DNA from: Bacteroidota bacterium | Lineage (GTDB): Bacteria > Bacteroidota > Bacteroidia > Chitinophagales > Chitinophagaceae | Direction of reading: 5' to 3' | NCBI GenBank assembly: GCA_026391125.1 | Contig: JAPLEO010000134.1 | Span: 1-64,000 of the forward strand | Length of the DNA stretch: 64,000 nucleotides | Shown: one piece after another, positions 17,342 through 25,558 of the stretch | How positions within the stretch are numbered: position 1 is the stretch's first letter | Layout: the number at the start of each line of letters is the position of its first letter | Program-made: the position numbers and the translations under genes | Notes under the pieces: model-generated | Seen by the model: only the letters and a program-made list of their open reading frames with translations | Told to the model about the DNA's origin: nothing | The model's database searches: none

Positions 17342-17928
17342 AGTTAGATTATATAGATGGTCAAACTCCTTTGGACGAAGAAGAAAAAGAAGGACTACTT
17401 ATTACAACGATAGCCACTCGTGGTGAATTAGATGAGTTTGAGCAACAGAATATTGAACAAGCGATACAATGGACCTTGACAAGAAAGTTCAAAGAAGAAC
17501 TTGTTTTTTCTGAAGGCTTCATTCGAGAAGTACATAAACGGATGTATGGAAATGTTTGGGCTTGGGCCGGTGATTTTAGAAAAACCAATAAAAATATTGG
17601 GGTTGACTTTTGGCTAATACCTATTGAACTAAAAAAATTAATAGATGATGCAAAACATTGGCATGAGCACAAAACGTACCAGCAGGATGAATTTGCAATA
17701 AGGTTTAAGCATCAACTAGTAAGCATTCATTGTTTTCCAAATGGTAACGGAAGGCATAGTAGATTAATGGCAGATATTATCATTGAGAAAATTTTTAATC
17801 AACCCGTTTTCAGTTGGGGTACCACTAAACTTTCAAATGAAAGTGATAACAGAACAACTTATCTCAAAGCAGTTAAATTAGCTGACAAAAACGACTATAG
17901 TTTACTACTTGCTTTTGCTAGGTCATAA
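17332..17928 (+). CDS. Mobile mystery protein B, Fic-domain toxin
   Basis: 198-aa Fic protein. The catalytic loop HCFPNGNGRHSR matches HxFxxGNGRxxR in full, with the catalytic His, both Gly-Asn residues and the Arg, unlike the Gln-bearing Fic at 10309-11358. The upstream VHKRMYGNVWAWAGDFRKTNKNIGV is the usual helix and beta-flap of this family. Fic enzymes transfer AMP or related groups to target proteins. Its start overlaps the end of the regulator gene by 10 nt, so translation is coupled. It is cytoplasmic. The module looks complete and functional. Confidence 0.9.
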   Translation: MGLELDYIDGQTPLDEEEKEGLLITTIATRGELDEFEQQNIEQAIQWTLTRKFKEELVFSEGFIREVHKRMYGNVWAWAGDFRKTNKNIGVDFWLIPIELKKLIDDAKHWHEHKTYQQDEFAIRFKHQLVSIHCFPNGNGRHSRLMADIIIEKIFNQPVFSWGTTKLSNESDNRTTYLKAVKLADKNDYSLLLAFARS

Positions 17929-17970
17929 TCATAACCTCATTTCATAAATCAACTAATGGCAAAAAATAAT

Positions 17971-19065
17971 TTATTTATTTGTTTGTTCTAAAAACTCTTT
18001 TAAATAATTGCCCCAAATTTTTGGCAAAGAGTGTGTTCCGTGTCCTCTTGTTTCAGAGGTAACGGGCAAAAGAATAAATTTTCCTTTTTGAACTTTATTA
18101 ATTGCTGTATCTAAAACTTTTAATTCAGGAGGATTTACTTGATCATCCGCAGAATTAATTGCTAATAAAGGAGCTTTTATTTTTTGCAAATAAGGGGAAG
18201 GATCATATTTACGCGATGCATCAAACTGATAGATCATGTCATTTGCATCTTTACCTTTCTGTGCTTTTGCTAACCAGTTCTGAAGAAATAATTCAGCTGC
18301 CTCTTTTGTTGGAGCTTCTTTTTGCCAATATAAAGGAACACTTGACATCATCATTAATAAATTCAATGCATGTTTTAAACCTAATACAGGTCCCTCTTTA
18401 TAATTTCCATTTTCCCAATTAGGATCATCTTTTATTGCATCAATCATCATTTTTCTAATCATTCTATTTCTTCCCGCGATCTCAATAGGTAAACTTGCTA
18501 GTGGCATTAATGCATCCATAAAATCAGGATAACGATATCCCCAAACCCAGGTTTGCATCCCACCCATAGAAGTTCCCATCACTAATCTGGCATGACTAAC
18601 ATTAAGGTGTTTCGTCAATAATAAATAATTAGCATCTACCATATCATCATAAGTGTAAGCGGGAAATTTCATTTTTAATCCGTCACTTGGCTTACTTGAT
18701 TTTCCATGTCCAATTGCATCAGTTAAAATAATAAAATACTTATTGGCATCTAAAACTTGTCCTGCTTTAAATAATTGCCCTGCAAAATTTTCTGTTAAAA
18801 AATTTTCACCGCTTCCTCCAGTACCATGCATAATTAAAATGGCGTTATCAACATTTCCCTGCTTATCTAAATGGGGTTTACCCACATAATAATAATGCAA
18901 TTTGATAGAGTCTAAAGATGAACCATCCGAGAATTTAAAATTTTTAAGCTCAAAAAAATCATCCTTATAAGGAACAACTTGTTGCGCGACAACAAACTGT
19001 TGGAGCAGAGAGAATACTATTAAATAGAGAACTCTGCTATACTTTTTCTTGTATTGTAAATTCAT
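17971..19065 (-). CDS. Secreted alpha/beta hydrolase, homoserine acetyltransferase-like
   Basis: 364 aa with a signal peptide (VLYLIVFSLLQQFVVAQQ, ending near residue 28). The alpha/beta-hydrolase triad is visible: nucleophile Ser in VMGTSMGGMQTW (about residue 166), Asp in NSADDQVNPPE, and His in RGHGTHSLP near the C-terminus. An oxyanion HGTGGSG segment lies near residue 80. The fold and the G-x-S-M-G-G-M-Q motif match MetX-like homoserine acetyltransferases, but the signal peptide points to an exported hydrolase, not a biosynthetic enzyme. It is monocistronic and convergent with the mobile mystery operon. Confidence 0.8.
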   Translation of the reverse strand: MNLQYKKKYSRVLYLIVFSLLQQFVVAQQVVPYKDDFFELKNFKFSDGSSLDSIKLHYYYVGKPHLDKQGNVDNAILIMHGTGGSGENFLTENFAGQLFKAGQVLDANKYFIILTDAIGHGKSSKPSDGLKMKFPAYTYDDMVDANYLLLTKHLNVSHARLVMGTSMGGMQTWVWGYRYPDFMDALMPLASLPIEIAGRNRMIRKMMIDAIKDDPNWENGNYKEGPVLGLKHALNLLMMMSSVPLYWQKEAPTKEAAELFLQNWLAKAQKGKDANDMIYQFDASRKYDPSPYLQKIKAPLLAINSADDQVNPPELKVLDTAINKVQKGKFILLPVTSETRGHGTHSLPKIWGNYLKEFLEQTNK

Positions 19066-19180
19066 TCGAGAGATTTTAAAATGTAATTCAAACTTTATTT
19101 ATTCTTTATTGTTTTTTCTTTTCATTGTAATTGCTATCATCGGATTGCAGTGTGGGATTTAAATTTTGAACTTCATTGAT

Positions 19181-19795
19181 TTATCCAAATAAAATCTCAG
19201 TAAACCAATTTCCAGTTTCGAACTGATGTTGCACTCCTGCAATCAAATGGTCTCCGCTAAATCTGTTACCCAAACCTTTTAGCGTAATAAATTTTCCTGG
19301 CTCAGCTAGACTTGTTCCTTGAACCTTTACTTGCCCAGCCACTTCAGTTAATTTTAAATTCAAATCTGCATTCAATGAAATAAGATTGTCGCCATAAGTG
19401 ATCGTAAAAACCGAATTGGTATCGGCATTTGAATTTGATGGAATGTTTTCAAGAGCTACTCCCTGGCATTCAATGGTTAGGGTTGATCTCATCCGTTCTT
19501 CAATATTGATCGATTGTTGAGTAACGATGCCTTGGAAGATCAGGGTATTAATATTGTTGTAACCAGCCTCAATAGTCAGTTCAGCACCAGCTACAAAAAT
19601 GGGAGATGAGCTAATATCAAAAGTTTCTGTGCTTGCATCGCCATCTAAAATAACGATCCTGGCTAAAGCAATTTTATTGATATGCTTTTCGATATATATT
19701 GACGCGATGCTAATTGTATTAGGTAGGGGACTGCCTGATACTGTCACTAACAAACTTACGTTGCTATTGCTGTTGGTATTACTAGATGTTGCCAT
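19181..19795 (-). pseudogene. Truncated and internally deleted VgrG-like spike protein
   Basis: 204 codons. The first ~140 residues resemble the N-terminal domain of Bacteroidota VgrG/late-control-D proteins (TISIASIYIEKHINKIALAR, then an Ile/Val-rich barrel with GAELTIEAGYNN and FQGIVTQQSINI). From there it jumps to KVQGTSLAEPGKFITLKGLG and HQFETGNWFTEILFG, which belong further along the ~600-aa protein, and then it stops. The gp5-like needle domain is absent. No other T6SS or contractile-injection gene lies in the window. It could be a compact variant, but the join and missing C-terminus fit a decayed gene better. Confidence 0.6.
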
Positions 19796-19804
19796 TATAA
19801 AGAT

Positions 19805-19835
19805 TGATTGTATCGTAAAATAACGTTATATTTGA
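19805..19835 (+). promoter_or_regulatory. Promoter of the SET-domain gene
   Basis: TTG (19805-19807), 20-nt spacer, TATATTTG (19828-19835): exact -33/-7 match on the plus strand, giving a short leader before ATG 19851. Confidence 0.65.
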
Positions 19836-19850
19836 ATGAAATTTTAATTA

Positions 19851-20350
19851 TGTCTTCCAACTCCAGTTCAACTGATTATATCATAATTAGTAAACACGAA
19901 AATTGTGAAGTAAGACAACAGTTAGCAAATAAGCAAAATGGACTGTTCTCGAATGCGGCATTTAAAACTGGCGATTTGATCGTGGCATTTGAACCCTCTA
20001 AAATTGTAGATGAACCTAATTATTTAACTGTTCAAATTGGCGAACACCAACATATTCATTTATTACCCGAATACCTGCAGTTTGTTAATAATTCTTGTGA
20101 ACCGAATGTTTTATTTAATACCACTACCATGCAATTAGAATGTGTTAGTGATATTGCAATAGGTGACGAGCTTCGCTTTTTTTATCCAGCTACAGAATGG
20201 CGGATCGCACAGGAATTTAGTTGTCAATGCGGCAGCACCAATTGCATTGGATTGATAAGGGGCGCTGCGGATACGCCGATTGCAATTTTAAATCAATATA
20301 AGATCACTGATTTTATTAAATTCATGCTGGCTCAACAGAAGCACTTTTAA
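19851..20350 (+). CDS. SET-domain protein (putative lysine methyltransferase)
   Basis: 165 aa from ATG 19851 (MSSNSSSTDY); a start at 19808 would precede the promoter and is rejected. The SET signature lies in the second half: LQFVNNSCEPNV (usual form NHSCxPN), GDELRFFYPATEW with the conserved catalytic-type Tyr, and a post-SET zinc site C-x-C-x4-C in SCQCGSTNCIG. SET proteins transfer methyl groups from S-adenosylmethionine to lysine; most are eukaryotic, with scattered bacterial members whose targets are mostly unknown. The His of NHSC, which contributes to cofactor binding, is Asn here. It has its own promoter and no apparent operon partner. Confidence 0.8.
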
Positions 20351-20431
20351 ACTAACCAGCCAATTGATCCGCATCTTGCTGTTAGTTTCATAAATTTGAG
20401 TTGATTTTCTAAAAACCGTTAATTAATTATC

Positions 20432-21438
20432 ATGAGTTACCAAGCCAATCCCGCCCGTTATAAAAACATGCCTTACCGCCGATGTGGCAATAGCGGCTTA
20501 ATGCTTCCTGCTTTATCTCTTGGTCTATGGCATAATTTCGGCGCCATTGATAATTTAGAAAATGCTCGCGCCATCTTACAACTGGCTTTCGATAGTATAG
20601 TGGCATCACGCATTTTGACTTGGCAAATAATTATGGTCCGCCTGCAGGCACCGCCGAAGAAACTTTCGGTAAGATCTATAAAGATGATTTTAAAAAATAT
20701 CGCGACGAGCTCGTGATCTCTACCAAAGCAGGATGGGGTATGTGGGAAGGTCCTTACGGTGATTGGGGTTCGAAAAAATACTTGGTTGCTAGCTTAGACC
20801 AAAGCTTAAAAAGGATGGGACTGGATTATGTAGATATCTACTATCACCACAGACCAGATCCAAATACGCCTTTGGAAGAAACGATGGGCGCGTTAGATTT
20901 AATTGTGCGACAAGGAAAAGCTTTATATGTAGGCATCTCTAGTTATAGCGCTACTCAAACAGAAGCTGCTGTAAAAGTTTTGAATAGCCTCGGCACTAAA
21001 TGCCTGATCCATCAACCGCGTTATTCTATGTTTGATCGATGGGTTGAAAATGGTTTATTAGATGTGCTTGGTAAAGAACAGATCGGTTGTATTCCTTTTT
21101 CACCTTTAGAGCAAGGACTCTTAACCAATAAATATTTAAAGGGCATCCCTGCGGATTCTAGAGCTGCTGCACATCGTGGTAATGGTGCCATGGATGAGAA
21201 TGCGATTACTCCTGAGAAAATTGAAAAAGTGATCAAGTTGAATGAGATCGCCATTAACCGCGGACAAAATTTAGCACAAATGGCCCTCTCCTGGATCTTA
21301 AAAGATGATCGTATCACTTCTGTGTTGATTGGCGTTAGTAAACCAGCTCAAGTAACTGACTCGATCAACTGCCTTGCGAATACTAGCTTTTCCAATGATG
21401 AACTTTTACAAATCAAAAATATTTTAGCGCCTTATTAA
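20432..21438 (+). pseudogene. Frameshifted aldo/keto reductase, YghZ-like
   Basis: The first frame gives MPYRRCGNSGLMLPALSLGL to LQLAFDS, then shifts. The second frame resumes GITHFDLANNYGPPAGTAEE and runs to the end (STKAGWGMW, YVDIYYHHRPDP, QPRYSMFDRW). The cause is visible: ATAGT is duplicated in tandem (20592-20596, 20597-20601). Removing one copy gives a single 333-aa frame, the normal length of L-glyceraldehyde-3-phosphate reductase (YghZ)-type enzymes. The Asp, Tyr, Lys and His of the reductase active site are all encoded. Only 10 bp separate it from the GH9 gene, so they were probably one operon. Confidence 0.85.
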
Positions 21439-21448
21439 AAACATAGCC

Positions 21449-23224
21449 TTGAAAAAATTTAAAGCGTACTGTTATTATTGCATCTTTTGTCTACTCCCTT
21501 TTTTGAGTATTGCACAAAATGGATTGAACCAATCAACCATTCAAATCAACCAACTTGGGTTTTATCCAAATGCACCGAAGATCGCTGTGCTAACTTTTCC
21601 TTCAAAAGCAAATAGTTTTTATGTGCTTTCAGAAAATTTGAAAGACACTTTTTTTGTTGGAAAAATTGGTGAGCAGAAGCAATCGGCATTTTCAAATACC
21701 AAGACCAGTATTTTAGATTTTTCTGCGTTGAATAGAATAGGACATTATATTATTAAGGTGGATGTTATAAAATCATATCCCTTTACAATTAATAATGATG
21801 CAATTAAATCTTCTGCCATTGCTTCTTTGAAAGGATTTTATTTTCAACGTTCATCCATTCCGCTCGAAGAAAAATATGCGGGACAATGGAAGAGAACTGG
21901 CTTTCATCCCGACAATCAAGTGCAGGTGCATGCTTCTGCTGCTAGTAAAGAACGACCAGAAGGATTTGTATTTTCATCTGTTGGTGGATGGTATGATGCT
22001 GGTGATTACAATAAATATATTGTGAATTCAGGAATCAGTAACGGCACTTTGTTTTCTGCTTATGAAGACTTTCCTGCTTACTTTGAAAAACTACATACAC
22101 AAATTCCCGAATCTAATAATGGCGTCTCTGATCTGCTCAATGAAGCGATTTATAATTTACGTTGGATGTTAACGATGCAGGATCCAAATGATGGTGGCGT
22201 GTATCATAAATGTACGAATGCAGTGTTTGATGGAATGGTGATGCCCGGTGTTACCAAAGAGATTCGATACGTTGTTCAAAAAAGTACAGCAGCGAGTTTG
22301 GATTTTGCTGCTGTAACAGCTCAGGCTAGTAGAATATTTAAAAGTTTAGAAAAACATTTTCCGGGCTTAGCGGATAGTTGTTTGCAAGCTTCTAAAAAAG
22401 CATGGAACTGGTCTCTTGCTAATCCGAACAAATTGTATGAGCAAGATAAAATGAATCAATCTTTCAAACCCGCGATCACCACTGGAGCATATGGCGATAA
22501 TAATGTTACCGATGAATGGGTTTGGGCTTCCGCAGAATTGTATACTACTACGAAAGAACAACAATACTATACTAGTTTTAAAAAATTTAATAACAATTTC
22601 AAAGCAAGCTTGCCCTCTTGGAATAATGTTGGCTTATTGGGTTATTATAGTTTGTTGCAAAATAGTCAGAACAGGCCCGCATTTTCTAATCAAGAAATTG
22701 ATCAATTAAAAACCACTGTAATCAATATTGCCAACCAATATATTAATAATGTGGGAGCGAATGCTTTTCAAACTGTAATGGGACAATCAGCGCGCGATTT
22801 TAACTGGGGTAGTAACGCTAACGCAGCCAATCAAGGAATCCTGCTTGTTAAAGCATACTTGTATTCGGGCGATAAAAAGTATATCGACCATGCATTATCA
22901 AATGTTGATTACCTATTAGGAAGAAATGCAACGGGTTATAGTTTTGTTACAGGCATTGGTTCTAAACCAGCCATGAATCCGCATCATCGTCAATCTGTTT
23001 CTGATGACATCGTAGATCCCATACCCGGCTTATTAGTGGGTGGTCCCAATCCAAAAATGCAGGACAAATGTGTGTATCAATTTATTGAAGCAGAAACTGC
23101 ATACACTGATCAGTCCTGTTCTTATGCTTCCAATGAAATTGCCATTAACTGGAATGCACCATTGGTATACCTCAGCAACGCCCTGGAAGCATTAAAAACT
23201 AAAGTTGGGTATACTTTAAAATAA
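21449..23224 (+). CDS. GH9 endoglucanase with N-terminal CelD-type Ig domain, secreted
   Basis: 591 aa from TTG 21449, chosen because the signal peptide (MKKFKAYCYYCIFCLLPFLS) starts there. An Ig-like CelD_N domain (about residues 28-110; INQLGFYPNAPKIAVL) precedes the GH9 (alpha/alpha)6 barrel. Catalytic signatures are present: GGWYDAGDYNKY (base Asp), NPHHRQS (substrate-binding His), and YTDQSCSYASNEIAINWNAP (Asp and acid Glu). GH9 enzymes hydrolyse beta-1,4 links of cellulose and related glucans. No T9SS sorting domain or lipobox is seen, so it is likely periplasmic or released. It is close behind the broken aldo/keto reductase. Confidence 0.95.
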   Translation: MKKFKAYCYYCIFCLLPFLSIAQNGLNQSTIQINQLGFYPNAPKIAVLTFPSKANSFYVLSENLKDTFFVGKIGEQKQSAFSNTKTSILDFSALNRIGHYIIKVDVIKSYPFTINNDAIKSSAIASLKGFYFQRSSIPLEEKYAGQWKRTGFHPDNQVQVHASAASKERPEGFVFSSVGGWYDAGDYNKYIVNSGISNGTLFSAYEDFPAYFEKLHTQIPESNNGVSDLLNEAIYNLRWMLTMQDPNDGGVYHKCTNAVFDGMVMPGVTKEIRYVVQKSTAASLDFAAVTAQASRIFKSLEKHFPGLADSCLQASKKAWNWSLANPNKLYEQDKMNQSFKPAITTGAYGDNNVTDEWVWASAELYTTTKEQQYYTSFKKFNNNFKASLPSWNNVGLLGYYSLLQNSQNRPAFSNQEIDQLKTTVINIANQYINNVGANAFQTVMGQSARDFNWGSNANAANQGILLVKAYLYSGDKKYIDHALSNVDYLLGRNATGYSFVTGIGSKPAMNPHHRQSVSDDIVDPIPGLLVGGPNPKMQDKCVYQFIEAETAYTDQSCSYASNEIAINWNAPLVYLSNALEALKTKVGYTLK

Positions 23225-23298
23225 ACAATTAACAAACACAGGATAAGTTTTACTATTTCTTTAGTTACATTTAGAGAAGAAGAGATTATAAAATTTAT

Positions 23299-23700
23299 AT
23301 GGAAAACAAAACCTGGCACCAAAGACACGAAGAAAAACTAAGTTTTAGCGATCGCCTTTCAGACTCTGTTGCAAATGGAATGGGTTCTTGGAGTTTTATT
23401 ATTTGGCAGACACTTATCGTGATCATCTGGATGACTTTAAATGTGGTTGGATTTATGCGTCACTGGGATGTGTATCCATTTATCTTATTGAATTTAATTT
23501 TTTCAACCCAGGCTGCCTATGCAGCACCGATCATTATGATGTCGCAAAACAGACAAAGTCAAAGAGATAGGGAACAAGCTGAAAATGATTACCAAACTAA
23601 TATTGATGCTAAGAAAGAAATCGAAGCATTACAATTACATTTAAGTAAAATTGAAATTGAGAAATTAGATAAGATTTTAGAATTACTGAAAAAGCAGTAA
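23299..23700 (+). CDS. DUF1003 membrane protein
   Basis: 133 aa. Two membrane helices (about residues 30-52 and 58-80) carry the family pattern: SDSVANGMGSWSFIIWQTLI, then MTLNVVGF and YPFILLNLIFSTQAAYAAPIIMMSQNRQ. A charged, coiled-coil-like tail follows (DAKKEIEALQLHLSKIEIEKLD). DUF1003 proteins are widespread inner-membrane proteins of unknown function. The last ~30 residues could form a cytoplasmic oligomerisation helix. It is monocistronic. Confidence 0.9.
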   Translation: MENKTWHQRHEEKLSFSDRLSDSVANGMGSWSFIIWQTLIVIIWMTLNVVGFMRHWDVYPFILLNLIFSTQAAYAAPIIMMSQNRQSQRDREQAENDYQTNIDAKKEIEALQLHLSKIEIEKLDKILELLKKQ

Positions 23701-23879
23701 ATATTTGAAACGCATTGTTGTATCAGACCAGTTTATTAATACTGGCGATAGTGGATGGGCTTGGTATGTAGGCATATAAGGTAAGCCTAGATTTTAATCG
23801 TTTTTGAATGATGGATAATCAATTATTACATTAGAATATTCAGATAACTGCATGTTCATTTATTAAGTATTTTCATCGA

Positions 23880-24410
23880 ATGAAAAACCATAGAATAATA
23901 TTTTTGTTCCTCATTATAGCTTTGTTAATCTCTACTCTTGATAGTAGTGCTCAAAAACCTGCTAATAGTTTGATTCAATATGTTTGTTCTCCTTGTGGAC
24001 AATCATGCGACAAAGAAATCTATTCAGCACCAGGTGTATGTGCAAAGTGTAATATGAAACTGGTTGATAAAAAAACCATCGTTCACAAGTCTATCGCACC
24101 TGCAGAATTATCTGCCTTTATAAAATCAAATCCTAAACTGCTCATACTTGATGTGAGAACGAAAGAGGAATTTGAAGGTAAGGCTGATCCAAATTTTGGT
24201 ACGATCAAGAATTCTATTAATATACCTATCAGTGAAATTGAAAAGGGTGCGTATAAGAAATTGGATAAAATCAAAACCATCTTAGTGTATTGTTCACACG
24301 CACACAGGAGTAATGTGGTAAGTTATATACTTACACAAAATGGATTTAAGTCGATCGTTAATTTATCGGGCGGAATGAGTGTTGTTACTGATAAATCGGT
24401 TATGAAGTAA
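23880..24410 (+). CDS. Exported metal-binding domain plus rhodanese fusion
   Basis: 176 aa with a signal peptide (IIFLFLIIALLISTLDSSAQ). Residues ~33-65 form a Cys-rich heavy-metal-binding module (YVCSPCGQSCDKEIYSAPGV, then CAKCNMKLV), like the CPMHP..CPxCGM domain of metal efflux proteins but with extra Cys residues. A rhodanese domain follows (LLILDVRTKEEFEG; active-site Cys in VYCSHAHRS, about residue 137). Rhodaneses transfer sulfane sulfur; the fusion suggests sulfur or metal-thiol chemistry in the periplasm. A role with toxic metals is plausible but not shown. Its 3' end faces the aminotransferase gene at 20 bp. Confidence 0.85.
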   Translation: MKNHRIIFLFLIIALLISTLDSSAQKPANSLIQYVCSPCGQSCDKEIYSAPGVCAKCNMKLVDKKTIVHKSIAPAELSAFIKSNPKLLILDVRTKEEFEGKADPNFGTIKNSINIPISEIEKGAYKKLDKIKTILVYCSHAHRSNVVSYILTQNGFKSIVNLSGGMSVVTDKSVMK

Positions 24411-24430
24411 TTAGTAAACTCATTGAATGA

Positions 24431-25552
24431 CTATGCCTTAGTTACTCCAGCTTTTAGGGCCTCCACAACTTTCGTCATTTCTTGCACTGTACCGATACTA
24501 AGTCTTAACCATGTACTATTATCCTCAAAAGATCTTGCGCCGATAATATTATTTGCTTTTAAAACATCGGGGATGCTTTTAGGATAGGTCTTCGTATCAA
24601 AATAAACAAAACTGGTAAAAGACTCAATGTACTTGATTCCAAGATCATTGAATCCTTTGTATAAGATTGACTTGGCTTTGATGTTCTCTGCTTTCACATA
24701 TTCTACGAAAGCTTTATCGTTGATCACTCCTAGAGCACCCCTCATGGATACTGCAGATGGACCAGCATTTGCCCACGCCATAAATGCACTTAACTCTTTG
24801 ATAGTATCTGGATGTGCCAAAACATAACCCACCCTTGCACCGGCCATTCCATATGTTTTAGAAAAGGTTTTGGCAATGATCAAATTGGGATTGCTGCTTA
24901 CTAGATGAGACATAGATGGACTATCATAATAATCAGTATAAGCCTCATCCATCAATAAAATTGTTTTTGAAGTCACCGTTTTTACAAATGCTTCTAAATC
25001 ACTTTTCGGCGACACGGTACCCGTTGGATTATTAGGGTTACATAAATACAGCAGTTTGGTATCTGCATCCATCGCATTACCCAATGCATTTAAATCGTTA
25101 TGCTTACTGCTTGTTAGTGGAACTAATTTTGTTGGCAGCCCTAATTTTCTTGCAGCAGGTAACCACACTTTGAAAGTAGGTTCTGATGCAACAATGTTTC
25201 CTTTCTTATAAGCTGTCCAAGAAGTTACAACGCCTAACAATTCAGAAGAACCTGCACCTAGTAACACATTATCTTTTGTATGACCGGTTAACTTACCAAT
25301 GGCTTCGCGTAATTCCGTATTGATATCAAACTGATACCTATTTGAAATGATCACCGCATCGATCATTGCTTTTTTAGCTGATTCTGCTGGTCCGTGTGGA
25401 TTCTCGTTCGAACTTAATTTGATGATCCCGTTATTTGGTCCCTCAACATTTTTTGAGAAGTACCTCTCTCCTTGTTTAGCAAACAAGTCTTTCGAAAGAG
25501 CAAATGCAGCTACAGCAAAAGCGCTGTTTTTAATCAGTTGACGACGTTCCAT
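24431..25552 (-). CDS. Tat-exported histidinol-phosphate-aminotransferase-like enzyme
   Basis: 373 aa PLP-dependent class I/II aminotransferase. The N-terminus is a twin-arginine signal (ERRQLIKNSAFAVAAFALS), unusual for this cytoplasmic family. Family motifs: SSNENPHGPAESA, GAGSSELLG, CNPNNPTGT, DEAYTDYYD and the PLP lysine in KTFSKTYGMAGARVGY (about residue 233). HisC-like enzymes transfer amino groups in histidine or aromatic amino-acid metabolism; with export, a periplasmic role on an unknown substrate is more likely. The M1 aminopeptidase gene lies 6 bp upstream on the same strand, so the two probably form an operon. Confidence 0.9.
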   Translation of the reverse strand: MERRQLIKNSAFAVAAFALSKDLFAKQGERYFSKNVEGPNNGIIKLSSNENPHGPAESAKKAMIDAVIISNRYQFDINTELREAIGKLTGHTKDNVLLGAGSSELLGVVTSWTAYKKGNIVASEPTFKVWLPAARKLGLPTKLVPLTSSKHNDLNALGNAMDADTKLLYLCNPNNPTGTVSPKSDLEAFVKTVTSKTILLMDEAYTDYYDSPSMSHLVSSNPNLIIAKTFSKTYGMAGARVGYVLAHPDTIKELSAFMAWANAGPSAVSMRGALGVINDKAFVEYVKAENIKAKSILYKGFNDLGIKYIESFTSFVYFDTKTYPKSIPDVLKANNIIGARSFEDNSTWLRLSIGTVQEMTKVVEALKAGVTKA

Positions 25553-25558
25553 AATAAA

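Noticed and set aside
19181-19795. Prophage, inferred from the VgrG-like gene
   Set aside because: No capsid, terminase, integrase, lysis or tail genes are nearby; a single decayed gene is not evidence of a prophage.
23704-23778. 24-codon frame after the DUF1003 gene
   Set aside because: No promoter, homology or conserved context visible; too short to support as a gene.
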